The notes under the pieces are model-generated. The model was not told the DNA's origin, did no database searches, and saw only the letters and a list, made by a program, of their open reading frames with translations. Position numbers and translations under genes: made by a program. A DNA stretch of 64,000 bases from Bacillus pseudomycoides DSM 12442 (GTDB taxonomy: Bacteria; Bacillota; Bacilli; Bacillales; Bacillaceae_G): assembly GCF_000161455.1 (NCBI RefSeq), contig NZ_CM000745.1, forward strand, positions 1,822,701 to 1,886,700, given 5' to 3'. How positions within the stretch are numbered: the first letter of the stretch is position 1; the number at the start of each line of letters is the position of its first letter. Of this stretch, positions 40,825-49,425 are shown piece after piece.

Positions 40825-42024
40825 TTGCAAATTTCAAAAGAAGTGAATTCTATAAAGAATTATGCGTTAATGACAGCTGTTTTATGCTGGTCGGGTATGG
40901 CAGTTATGTCAAGTCTTTATGTTACAATTCCATTGATTCCGCTATTCGCAGATTTTTTTCATGTTTCATTAACGCAATCTGCAATTACTGGTAGTATGTT
41001 TTCACTCGGTTTTGCGATTGGTTGTTTGCTATTTGGTGCGATATCTGATAAGTATGGTCGAAAGAATGTTATTCTGATTGGACTAATTGGGTTGGCGATT
41101 ATTTCCTTATTATTGGGCTTAGTCAATAGCCTATCTTGGCTTGTTGTGCTACGCGGGTTACAAGGTATAACGGCAGCTACTTTTTCTCCAGTAGCGTTAG
41201 TTTACGTTGTAGAATCGTTTCCGGTAGAAAAGAAGGTTACAACCATAGGATTTGTTAGTACTGGTTTTTTAGTAGCGGGAATTGTAGGTCAAGTTATGAG
41301 TGCTGTAATTAGTCAGTATTTTGGATGGCATATGGTGTTTTTTCTTCTTAGTAGTGTATATATAGTTACTGCTTTATGGATTTATTATGCTCTTCCAAGA
41401 GGAGAATCGTCTCAATCATACGCGGATATATTAGGACCAGTGAAACAAATGGGTAAGGTCTTCACGCAAAAAAACTTAGTATTAAGCTATATGATTGCAT
41501 TTGTCTTATTAATGGCTTTTGTAAATATGTATACTGTTTTAGGAAACTATTTAAGTTCTTCTAACTTTCAGTTATATGCAGAACAAATTCTCTACGTTCG
41601 CTTAGCTGGATTATTTGGAATGTTGATTTCACCACTTGCAGGGCGTCTAACAATGAGATTTGGTGTTAAGCAGGTTCTTCAGGGAGGATTATTAATAGCC
41701 ATTCTTAGTTTAAGTTCATTGGGGTTTATTTCTAGTCTTCCTTTTCTTATAATTATGAGTGTGTGTTTTGTTGTCGGAATTGCTTTATCTGTCCCGGCAT
41801 TGGTCACTCTTGTCGGAGAGTTAGGTGGGAAATCAAGGGGAATAGCAGTTTCAATTTATACTTTCATTTTATTTTTAGGAACAAGTATAGGGCCTGTTAT
41901 CTCTATTTATCTTATGGATATTGGTGGATATTCTCAGACTTTTGTTTTACTAGGCTTAATACTCTTCGTAGGATTGATTTCTTCTCTTTTCATTAACAAG
42001 GAATCTATTTTTGATGAGGCTTAA
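40825..42024 (+). CDS. MFS transporter, probable efflux pump controlled by the MarR protein
   Basis: A 399-residue major facilitator with 12 membrane segments. Motif A is clear (GAISDKYGRKNVIL, after the second segment), and the motif-C-like GFVSTGFLVAGIVGQVMSA marks it as a drug:H+ antiporter-type exporter. Start is TTG after GAGGAGG. It lies 263 bases downstream of marR, behind its own palindromic operator and with its own leader. Likely exports a toxic or aromatic compound sensed by the MarR protein (inference). Confidence 0.85.
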   Translation: MQISKEVNSIKNYALMTAVLCWSGMAVMSSLYVTIPLIPLFADFFHVSLTQSAITGSMFSLGFAIGCLLFGAISDKYGRKNVILIGLIGLAIISLLLGLVNSLSWLVVLRGLQGITAATFSPVALVYVVESFPVEKKVTTIGFVSTGFLVAGIVGQVMSAVISQYFGWHMVFFLLSSVYIVTALWIYYALPRGESSQSYADILGPVKQMGKVFTQKNLVLSYMIAFVLLMAFVNMYTVLGNYLSSSNFQLYAEQILYVRLAGLFGMLISPLAGRLTMRFGVKQVLQGGLLIAILSLSSLGFISSLPFLIIMSVCFVVGIALSVPALVTLVGELGGKSRGIAVSIYTFILFLGTSIGPVISIYLMDIGGYSQTFVLLGLILFVGLISSLFINKESIFDEA

Positions 42025-42131
42025 AGTCGATTCATGCAGCTTGAACAAACATTGTAATTCTCCTCATCTCCGTATATAATAGTGTCTTAGGAGTATTATA
42101 CCATATTCAAAATTCCGAAAATTCTAGTAGT

Positions 42132-42160
42132 TTGACTAGGAAAATGAAAAGTATTATATT
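42132..42160 (+). promoter_or_regulatory. Sigma-A promoter of alr
   Basis: -35 TTGACT (42132-42137), 17-bp spacer, -10 TATATT (42155-42160), about 65 bases before the start codon. Confidence 0.6.
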
Positions 42161-42225
42161 GTAAAAGGTCATAATTAAACGAGAAATAGAATGGAAAGCA
42201 ATTATTGAGTTAGGAGTTTAGACCC

Positions 42226-43401
42226 ATGAGTTCGAGATATGGAAGAGATACAATTGTTGAAGTTAACTTAGATGCTGTAAAACATAATGTAAGAGAATTT
42301 AAAAAACGTGTGAATGATAAAAATATTGCAATGATGGCAGCGGTAAAAGCAAATGGGTATGGACACGGGGCGGTTGAAGTTGCAAAAGCGGCAATTGAGG
42401 CAGGAGTGAATCAACTTGCTGTTGCTTTTGTAGATGAAGGAATCGAACTACGCGAAGCAGGAGTTACTGTGCCGATTTTAGTTTTAGGTTATACACCAGT
42501 GGATGTTGCTAAAGATGCTATTGGGTATGATATTATGATGACGGTATATAGAATAGAGGATCTAAAAGGTATCAATGAAATTGCTAAGCAACTTGAAAAG
42601 AAAGCGCATATTCAAGTGAAAATAGATACAGGAATGAGTCGCATTGGTTTACAAGAAGAAGAGGTTGCGCCATTTTTAGAAGAACTAAAAAATATGAAAT
42701 ATATAGAAATAGAAGGTATGTTTACACATTACTCTACAGCTGATGAAATTAATAAAACATATACAAATATGCAAACGAGTTTATTTGAGAAAGCTGTAAA
42801 TACAGCGAAGGAAATGGATATTCATCTTCCGTATATCCATAGTTCAAACAGTGCTGGATCAATGGAGCTAAGCAATACATTTCAAAATATGGTTCGTGTT
42901 GGAATCGGGATTTATGGTATGTATCCTTCGAAAGAAGTAGATCATACAGTTGTTTCTTTACAGCCAGCACTATCATTGAAGTCGAAACTGGCTCATATTA
43001 AGCACGCGAAAAAAAATCGTGGTGTAAGTTATGGGAATACGTATGTAACAACAGGAGAAGAATGGATTGCGACTGTTCCAATTGGTTATGCAGATGGGTA
43101 TAACCGTCAGCTGTCGAATAAGGGGCATGCGTTAATTAATGGAATTCGTGTACCAGTTCTTGGGCGCGTTTGTATGGACCAGTTAATGTTAGATGTTACA
43201 AAAGCAATGCCTGTACAAGTAGGAGATGAAGTTGTTTTCTACGGTAGACAAGGTGAGGAAGAAATTTCTGTAGAAGAAATCGCGGATACATTGGGTACAA
43301 TTAACTATGAAGTGACTTGTATGCTAGATCGAAGAATTCCACGCGTATATAAAGAAAATGATGAAACGACTACTGTTGTGAATATATTAAGAAACAAATG
43401 A
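42226..43401 (+). CDS. alr: Alanine racemase
   Basis: A 391-residue PLP-dependent alanine racemase that interconverts L- and D-Ala for peptidoglycan. Seen: PLP-binding Lys in MAAVKANGYGHGA near residue 41; MSRIGLQ; the second catalytic Tyr in GVSYGNTY; and PIGYADGYNRQLSN plus LGRVCMDQLMLDV in the C-terminal beta domain. Length is normal. B. cereus-group strains have more than one alr paralogue; which one this is cannot be told. Own promoter upstream, long hairpin downstream. Confidence 0.93.
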   Translation: MSSRYGRDTIVEVNLDAVKHNVREFKKRVNDKNIAMMAAVKANGYGHGAVEVAKAAIEAGVNQLAVAFVDEGIELREAGVTVPILVLGYTPVDVAKDAIGYDIMMTVYRIEDLKGINEIAKQLEKKAHIQVKIDTGMSRIGLQEEEVAPFLEELKNMKYIEIEGMFTHYSTADEINKTYTNMQTSLFEKAVNTAKEMDIHLPYIHSSNSAGSMELSNTFQNMVRVGIGIYGMYPSKEVDHTVVSLQPALSLKSKLAHIKHAKKNRGVSYGNTYVTTGEEWIATVPIGYADGYNRQLSNKGHALINGIRVPVLGRVCMDQLMLDVTKAMPVQVGDEVVFYGRQGEEEISVEEIADTLGTINYEVTCMLDRRIPRVYKENDETTTVVNILRNK

Positions 43402-43445
43402 ATTAGTAAAGGACTGAATCGCTAAGATTCAGTCCTTTACTAATT
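43401..43445. terminator. 20-bp perfect hairpin after alr
   Basis: AATTAGTAAAGGACTGAATC and its exact complement around GCTAA. Palindromic repeat copy B begins at its end. Confidence 0.8.
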
Positions 43446-43503
43446 CATTTTAACCGAGAAGACCCCCTCCTCTAAACGAAGTGGAGGTGGGGGTAGTTCA
43501 ATT
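43445..43503 (-). repeat. 59-bp palindromic IS605-end-like repeat, copy B
   Basis: 58 of 59 bases identical to copy A at 27707-27765. Same orientation. Its outer edge (minus strand AATTGAACTACC) supplies the TGA stop codon of the neighbouring GNAT gene. Confidence 0.7.
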
Positions 43504-44367
43504 TAGTAAATTATAATAATCATACCTTGTTGTAATCTCAAAACCACACTGTTTATAAAGTTTTAGAGCATTATCGTTTTTAGTTTCAACCTCTAATTCA
43601 ATCTTCGTTCTTCCCTCAGTTAATAGCTGATGTACGATGTACTGCAAAATGCTTTTTCCATATCCTTTTCCTTGATAAGAAGGATGAACAGCAAATCCGG
43701 ATAAGGAAGTAAATCCGTTTTGTTTATTTACTGTAATGGTCCCAATTGGCTGTTTATGGATGAGAGAAATATATACTTGGTGAGTAGGAGAAGACATTAT
43801 TTTTTGTAACCAGGAGGATGTATTTGTCAATGAATCACCAAAAGCTTTACTAGATATTTCTAAAAGAGTAAGAAATGTGGCAGTCGATACAGGGATAAGC
43901 TCAATCGTATGTTTTTGTATAGTCGTTTGTTGTGTATCTAACTGAAACTCCATACTGTACTCGCTGTATAAGTATGGTAAGTTAGCTTGTTCGGCAAATT
44001 CTTTTCCAGATGTTGATGCCCCGTTTATGATGAGCAAGACTTCATCAACATCTCGTTGTTGTATTTCTTCCATGGCCGTTTGTAAAAGAGTAGTTCCTAC
44101 TTTTTGTTTTCTGAAATGAGGGTGGACAAATCCTGTTAATTCAAGTTTTGTCGGTCTTTCAAATTCATACATGTTTAACACACCGATTAATTGTTCATTG
44201 TTATAAAAAAGAAAATCGTTTAGCCGGTTTTCTTTTCGATTCTTAAGAATATTGACATGCAAATCTGCTGGATAATCGATGCCATCGTTTCGCCTACAAA
44301 TATGAGCTAAATCTATGATGTGCTGTATTTCAGGTATTGTTAATCGTTTCTTTTTTTGAATTTGCAT
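43498..44367 (-). CDS. Tandem GNAT acetyltransferase
   Basis: A 289-residue protein with two GNAT domains: about 1-140 (FVHPHFRKQKVGTTLLQTAMEE motif A, less canonical) and about 150-289 (AVHPSYQGKGYGKSILQYIV, canonical Q-x-x-G-x-G pattern). The second domain looks catalytic and the first may be structural. ATG follows AAGGAGAT. It forms a minus-strand pair with the kinase-like gene 23 bases upstream. The final TGA lies within palindromic repeat copy B, so the C-terminus may have been trimmed or altered by the insertion. Confidence 0.82.
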   Translation of the reverse strand: MQIQKKKRLTIPEIQHIIDLAHICRRNDGIDYPADLHVNILKNRKENRLNDFLFYNNEQLIGVLNMYEFERPTKLELTGFVHPHFRKQKVGTTLLQTAMEEIQQRDVDEVLLIINGASTSGKEFAEQANLPYLYSEYSMEFQLDTQQTTIQKHTIELIPVSTATFLTLLEISSKAFGDSLTNTSSWLQKIMSSPTHQVYISLIHKQPIGTITVNKQNGFTSLSGFAVHPSYQGKGYGKSILQYIVHQLLTEGRTKIELEVETKNDNALKLYKQCGFEITTRYDYYNLLN

Positions 44368-44390
44368 AGTGTAATCTCCTTAAGAGTATT

Positions 44391-45266
44391 TTAGAAGAAG
44401 ACGGGGTGTTGTAGCCACTCCTCTAAACCCACATTTCCTTGAACGGATAATAATCGATATAAATATCGGTACGGTGCCCTACATTGTTCTAAATTAGGAA
44501 GAGGCATAATTGTTTCGTAACCTTGTCGGAATGCATGAGCTTCTTTCTCAGTAAATACGTATTCTAATCCAATAAAATCAAGTTCTCTTGGCGCAACCGC
44601 ATAAGCTTCTGTATCTACTAATCCAGTAATTACTACACCATCTGTTAAAAATTGAGTTGGATCCATATCGATTAAAACTAGTGTAGCTTCCTGTGGTACT
44701 GGTAGTGCCTGAAGTTGTGACTGAAATACTACGAATAAATCATTTATTTTAGAATTATTAGAGTGAAACATCTCCACAAGTTGTTTACTTACGTTTGTTA
44801 TATGTTTTTGAAACTTATGAAGTGGAATTTGAAAAGTTCCAGAAGGGTTTCCGATATAATTTGCCTTATACTGATGAATTTGTGCTAATCTTTTTCCAAG
44901 GTTATATAAGATAGAATTAGGTTGTTCTATAAATGATTTGAGTACTTGACCGTTTAACTTCTCAACAATAACATATTCTCGTTCTAATGTATGTTTCTGT
45001 AATATTTTGGGGATTGGGAGCGTTGTGTATTGCTGTAACTGTTTGTGTATGGTTTCTAACATATGTACATTTCTTGGATCAATCCCAAATAGATGTTTAC
45101 ATCCCCACCAAAAATCATTGTTCGGTTCTGTTTTCATTTTAGAAGATCGAACGATAACCTCATCAGTTTTTGTTTTTACGAGCCAGACGTCACTGGCATG
45201 ATCTTCATAACCTGGGTGTAATGTGTCTATAGATAGGATAGGGGAGGTAAATAGGCCTTGTAACAT
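44391..45266 (-). CDS. Diverged aminoglycoside phosphotransferase-like protein
   Basis: A 291-residue APH/choline-kinase-fold protein. Seen: DEVIVRSSKM in place of a beta-3 Lys region, LEREYVIVEKLNGQVLKSFI as the hinge, and LVLIDMDPTQFLTDG where APH enzymes have H-G-D-x-x-x-x-N. Here His-Gly is replaced by Leu-Ile and Asn by Gln; a later GLVDTEAYA corresponds to the metal-binding Asp. Catalytic activity is therefore uncertain. Start at the ATG after AAAGGAG. Paired with the tandem GNAT gene on the same strand. Confidence 0.72.
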   Translation of the reverse strand: MLQGLFTSPILSIDTLHPGYEDHASDVWLVKTKTDEVIVRSSKMKTEPNNDFWWGCKHLFGIDPRNVHMLETIHKQLQQYTTLPIPKILQKHTLEREYVIVEKLNGQVLKSFIEQPNSILYNLGKRLAQIHQYKANYIGNPSGTFQIPLHKFQKHITNVSKQLVEMFHSNNSKINDLFVVFQSQLQALPVPQEATLVLIDMDPTQFLTDGVVITGLVDTEAYAVAPRELDFIGLEYVFTEKEAHAFRQGYETIMPLPNLEQCRAPYRYLYRLLSVQGNVGLEEWLQHPVFF

Positions 45267-45378
45267 AAGAAAACTCCTTTTCTCTAAAAATTCAATAAAA
45301 TAATTATATATCATCTAGAAATAGAATATATAAAAATTTCCAAATTAGTGTCGAATTTGTGTAAATAAAGCCATTTCT

Positions 45379-45407
45379 TTGAAAAAATAGAGAATTTTTG
45401 GTATGAT
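45379..45407 (+). promoter_or_regulatory. Sigma-A promoter of the yitT-like gene
   Basis: -35 TTGAAA (45379-45384), 17-bp spacer, -10 TATGAT (45402-45407), 36 bases upstream of the ATG. Confidence 0.55.
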
Positions 45408-45443
45408 AATACTAAGAAAATATATCTGTTTTGGGGGTAATCA

Positions 45444-46301
45444 ATGAAAAAAATATTTGAATATGTTTTATTAACAATTGGATCGATTATTGTAGCTGGC
45501 TCATTGGAGCTGATTTTGGCACCAAATGGACTGGTAGATGGTGGGGTAACAGCCATTTCTATTATGGCGAATAAAGTTGCTGGATTACCGCTTTATGGTG
45601 TGTTTTTAGGACTTAACATTCCTATCTTATTATTTACTGCAAAAGTAATGGGGAAAAAATTCTTTATTCGTACGTCCTATGCCAACGTTGTAACAACTCT
45701 CGGATTAATTTATTTGAAGCCATTTCCAGCTATCACAACGTCTGAATTACTAATTGTATTGTATGGTGGAGTATTATTTGGAATTGGTGTTGGAATTGTT
45801 GTGAAGATGGGTGGTGCAATTGACGGGTCAGAAATGTTAGCGGTCTGGATGAACAAACATTTTAAAGTGCCGATTAGTACATTTTTACTTGCTGTAAATG
45901 CTGTTATTTTTGTATTTGTCGCTATTTTGTTTTCAATCGAGCAAGCAATGTTCTCACTTGCAATTTTCTATATTGTTACGAAGATGATTGATTTCATATT
46001 AGATGGCATTAATCAAGGCAAGAGTGTCATGATTATTTCGAGTAAGAATAAAGAAATTGGTGAACTTCTTATGAAGGAGTTACAACTTTCAGTTACGTAT
46101 CTACATGGAGAAGGTGGTTTTTTAGGAGAGCACCAGAGAATTATCTACTGTATTACAAACCGTTTTATTTATCCAAAGATGAAAGATCTCGTTCTCTCTG
46201 TAGATTCAAGTGCCATCATTGAAGCTTCTTATTCAACGGAAACAACTGGTGTAAAACGCCCAGGTATCTCATCACGTTCAGGGCAAACATCAAATGATTA
46301 G
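45444..46301 (+). CDS. YitT family membrane protein (DUF161/DUF2179)
   Basis: A 285-residue YitT-type protein: five hydrophobic segments in residues 1-175 (DUF161 repeats, GGVTAISIMANKVAGLPLY and GGAIDGSEMLAVWMNKHF) and a cytosolic DUF2179 domain about 195-275 (ELQLSVTYLHGEGGFLGEHQRIIYCITNR). Function unknown; Bacillus carries many paralogues. ATG follows GGGGGTAATCA. A bidirectional terminator separates it from the convergent MocR gene. Confidence 0.88.
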   Translation: MKKIFEYVLLTIGSIIVAGSLELILAPNGLVDGGVTAISIMANKVAGLPLYGVFLGLNIPILLFTAKVMGKKFFIRTSYANVVTTLGLIYLKPFPAITTSELLIVLYGGVLFGIGVGIVVKMGGAIDGSEMLAVWMNKHFKVPISTFLLAVNAVIFVFVAILFSIEQAMFSLAIFYIVTKMIDFILDGINQGKSVMIISSKNKEIGELLMKELQLSVTYLHGEGGFLGEHQRIIYCITNRFIYPKMKDLVLSVDSSAIIEASYSTETTGVKRPGISSRSGQTSND

Positions 46302-46307
46302 GCATGT

Positions 46308-46356
46308 AAAAAAGCTGTTCCTTGCAATTATTTCTGCAGGGAACAGCTTTTTTTTG
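46308..46356. terminator. Bidirectional terminator between yitT-like and mocR-like genes
   Basis: Stem AAAAAAGCTGTTCC / GGGAACAGCTTTTTT with A- and T-runs on the outer sides. Confidence 0.85.
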
Positions 46357-47749
46357 CAAACCAAGCTTCTTTTAATAATGTTACAACAGTTTCGATTGCA
46401 TCAATCGGTATCCCTCCGAAACCTAATAATACATGAGCTTCTTCTTGCAAAATATTTACTGGATCGTATATGGATAGAGGGTAAAGCTTTACATGTTTTT
46501 CAGCAGCTGATTGAATGAGTTCTTGTTCATTCATGCCGTTATGAACATGTAGTACAATGTGAAGTCCAGATTGATCCCCAAGTATATTAATACCAGTGCC
46601 CATTTGATTCACAAGTGATTTGACTAGTTTATGATGTTTTTTCTTATATAATGTACGAACGCGGTTTAAGTGCCGATCCCAATCTCCTTTTTGGATGAAG
46701 TTAGCAAGAGCAAGCTGTTGTATTTTAGAAACAGTTTGTTTAAAAATGCCGCCTAAGTTTTTATAGACTTCCAAAAGATGATTAGGAAGAACGATATAGC
46801 CCATTCTTAAGGAAGGTAAAAACGATTTTGAAAAAGTTCCCATGTAAATAACACGTTCATTTGTATCAAGCCCTTGCAGTGAGGGAATAGGTTTTCCAAC
46901 GTAGCGAAATTCCCCATCATAATCGTCTTCAATAATATAACCAGAGCGATCATTAGCCCAGTTTAATAACTCAAGCCGCCTTGATAAAGGCATAATCATG
47001 CCATATGGAAATTGATGAGAAGGCGTAACATAAGCAACATTCGCATCGCAATTATTGAGAGATGAAATGTTCATTCCTTGCTCATCTAATGGAACAGGAT
47101 GAAAAGGAAGACTGCAGCTTTGAATAATAGCTTTTACGCGGTGAAACCCAGGATTTTCGATTGCGTATGATTTTTGCTGCCCAAGTAATTGAATAAGTAA
47201 CCAAAGAAGGGGTTGTGTACCAGCACCAATAATAATTTGGTTAGGTGTGCAATGAACCCCGCGAGCATGATACAAATATTTTGCAATGTGAGTACGAAGT
47301 ATATATTCTCCTTGTGGATCTTCTTTTGTAAATAATTCGTTTTCATATTGGAGTAAACATTCTTGTAGGGCTCTTTTCCAATTTGAGAGTGGAAAGGCTG
47401 TTTGATCGATGTTTCCTTGATTACAATCAAAAAAGAGCGGTTCTGTTTGTTTTTTTTCAAATTGGTAAAATGGAGCATGTTGTTTATATGGTATAACATC
47501 TACATCTACTTCCGTAACAAATATACCACGCTTCGGTTTACTGTCCACATAGCCTTCCGCGGATAACTGCTGATAAGCTGATTCGACTGTAATGCGGCTA
47601 ACACCAAGTTGTAATGCTAAATTTCGGTGAGAAGGGAGACGTGTTCCGGCAGGGAGCGTTCCCTTTAAGATTTCTTGTTTCATGTAGTCATAAATTTGTA
47701 TATAGATGGGTGTTTTACTTTCTAATTGTAGAGGAATGGTTAAATCCAT
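46328..47749 (-). CDS. MocR/GabR-type PLP-dependent transcriptional regulator
   Basis: A 473-residue fusion of a GntR winged helix (about 15-80, LPAGTRLPSHRNLALQLGVSRITVE) and an aminotransferase-like domain (about 115-470). The PLP-binding Lys is in MGTFSKSFLPSLRMGYI, and HQFPYGMIMPLSRR plus IIEDDYDGEFRY match MocR proteins. Such regulators sense vitamin B6, GABA or amino acids. ATG follows AAAGGAGAG. It is divergent from the GNAT gene at 47880, which is its probable target (inference). Confidence 0.88.
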   Translation of the reverse strand: MDLTIPLQLESKTPIYIQIYDYMKQEILKGTLPAGTRLPSHRNLALQLGVSRITVESAYQQLSAEGYVDSKPKRGIFVTEVDVDVIPYKQHAPFYQFEKKQTEPLFFDCNQGNIDQTAFPLSNWKRALQECLLQYENELFTKEDPQGEYILRTHIAKYLYHARGVHCTPNQIIIGAGTQPLLWLLIQLLGQQKSYAIENPGFHRVKAIIQSCSLPFHPVPLDEQGMNISSLNNCDANVAYVTPSHQFPYGMIMPLSRRLELLNWANDRSGYIIEDDYDGEFRYVGKPIPSLQGLDTNERVIYMGTFSKSFLPSLRMGYIVLPNHLLEVYKNLGGIFKQTVSKIQQLALANFIQKGDWDRHLNRVRTLYKKKHHKLVKSLVNQMGTGINILGDQSGLHIVLHVHNGMNEQELIQSAAEKHVKLYPLSIYDPVNILQEEAHVLLGFGGIPIDAIETVVTLLKEAWFAKKSCSLQK

Positions 47750-47879
47750 TACATGCGCTCTCCTTTAAAACTGGCCTTATAAAAAAGGGATGAACTGCCA
47801 CTTAAGGAAAGGGCAGTCTCTATTTATAATAATAATATAACATTTAGAAAATTTTATAAATAGTTAGGGGAGATTCGCG

Positions 47880-48305
47880 ATGAATGTTAAGGAAATAAAA
47901 TCAGAAGATCAATTAGATGCGGTATTATCCGTTTTACAACAATTACGAACTGCGCTTACAAAAGAGGAAGCACAATTTTTATTTCGTCAGATGAAAGAGG
48001 AACGCTATCAATTATTTTCTTTGTGTAATGACGCAGATGAGGTGGTAAGCCTTGCAGGGGTAGCGGTATGTACGAATTTCTATAATAAGAAACATGTTTT
48101 TGTATATGATCTTGTTACAGCGGGGGCCCATCGCTCAAAAGGCTATGGTAAAGCGTTATTATCATATATAGAAGAGTGGGGAGCAGAAAAGGGATGTAGT
48201 TCTGTTGTTTTGACATCAGCTTTTCCACGGGTTGACGCACATCGTTTTTATGAACGTGAAGGATATGATAAAGTTAGTTATTCATTTCATAAGAAATTGA
48301 AATAA
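47880..48305 (+). CDS. GNAT family N-acetyltransferase, probable MocR target
   Basis: A 141-residue GNAT acetyltransferase. Seen: motif A DLVTAGAHRSKGYGKALLSYIEEW (R-x-x-G-x-G/A) and motif B VVLTSAFPRVDAHRFYEREGY. ATG follows GGGGAGATTCG. The short shared intergenic region (130 bases) with the divergent MocR gene suggests control by it, as is usual for MocR-neighbour pairs. Substrate unknown. Confidence 0.85.
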   Translation: MNVKEIKSEDQLDAVLSVLQQLRTALTKEEAQFLFRQMKEERYQLFSLCNDADEVVSLAGVAVCTNFYNKKHVFVYDLVTAGAHRSKGYGKALLSYIEEWGAEKGCSSVVLTSAFPRVDAHRFYEREGYDKVSYSFHKKLK

Positions 48306-48334
48306 AGAAGAGGATTACCTCTTCTTTGTTTTTG
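48304..48334 (+). terminator. Terminator after the GNAT gene
   Basis: Stem AAAGAAGAGG / CCTCTTCTTT with loop ATTA and T-rich tail. Confidence 0.85.
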
Positions 48335-48384
48335 ATATCGACTCCGTACTTCCTCTAATTTTTTACTTTAGTCTAATCACTTTT

Positions 48385-49425
48385 TTACAAATGTAACGAA
48401 GAACGTTTTCTTTCCTCTAAAGAAGCAAATGAAAAAGAATCCTTATTTTTTACATATATTTTTTGGTCTTGAACAGGTTGCACCATTACTGCTTGTGAAC
48501 TTCTTGTTTTTAGGGCATCTTGTATTCCAATAGTCATGAGTTTAATGAAAAGTATAGTAATAAAGAATGTGATGAGTGTATAAAAGATAATCCATAATGA
48601 AAGATTCATTTCATAACGATTTAATCCAATAAGGCCTGCCCAATCATTTGAGAGTGAAACAGGTTTGAACTCACCTTGGTCCATTTCTTTCAGTTGTATC
48701 CCACCGATTATAATGTTAAGTAATGCTAGATGGATCATAAGTATGAGTGTTTGGACAATATGCTCCATAAATAAAACAAATGCTCGGTCTAATAATAAGA
48801 CACGCAAGTGTTTCTTTATAATATGAAAACGGCTTGCCCCCATTAATTGTGAGCTCATTATATAATCTTGCTTCATAAACTCATCAACTTCTGATGAAAT
48901 ATATAAAGAAATTGTAGGTAGAGCAATAAAAATGAGTATGATAGCTTGATAAAGTGTAAATGGAATATTTGGACTTAGCCGATCCGCATTTGATGTAATT
49001 ACAATATTAACCGGTGTGATGAGTATAAATGCGATAAATACAGTTGGGATATAATAAAATACTTCTGAACATGCCTGGAAAAATCTTTTACATTTTGCAG
49101 CGTATAAACTTAATAGGATACCTAAACATGTCCCAAATAAAATACGTAATAAACTAATTCCGACAGCAAATAAAATTGTAAATTTCGCTCCTTCTAAAAT
49201 TTGTAAGAAAATAGATTCTCCAAAACGGTCAGAGCCAAAAGGTGGCATTAAAGATGGTGAAAAGGGTGCCTTGCCAAGTAATTCATTATTGTCATTGTAA
49301 AGCAATAGAGGTGCTTCTGGTATGCTATCTTTAAAGAACCAACTATAAATAAAGCTAGCTGTAAGTAGTACAAAAAGATAAATGAATCCGATTAAAAAGC
49401 GTTTTGATTTCCAAATAGACCTCAT
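48385..49425 (-). CDS. Diverged Opp/Dpp-type ABC permease, C-subunit-like
   Basis: A 346-residue permease. Seen: one N-terminal membrane segment (about 10-30), the OppC-like FGSDRFGESIFLQILEGAKFT, five further hydrophobic segments, and an EAA-like loop (MSSQLMGASRFHIIKKHLRV). A Lys/Ser-rich tail of about 40 residues follows. ATG overlaps the stop of the partner permease gene (ATGA), so translation is coupled. No ATPase or binding-protein gene is adjacent, unlike standard oligopeptide operons. Substrate unknown. Confidence 0.75.
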   Translation of the reverse strand: MRSIWKSKRFLIGFIYLFVLLTASFIYSWFFKDSIPEAPLLLYNDNNELLGKAPFSPSLMPPFGSDRFGESIFLQILEGAKFTILFAVGISLLRILFGTCLGILLSLYAAKCKRFFQACSEVFYYIPTVFIAFILITPVNIVITSNADRLSPNIPFTLYQAIILIFIALPTISLYISSEVDEFMKQDYIMSSQLMGASRFHIIKKHLRVLLLDRAFVLFMEHIVQTLILMIHLALLNIIIGGIQLKEMDQGEFKPVSLSNDWAGLIGLNRYEMNLSLWIIFYTLITFFITILFIKLMTIGIQDALKTRSSQAVMVQPVQDQKIYVKNKDSFSFASLEERKRSSLHL

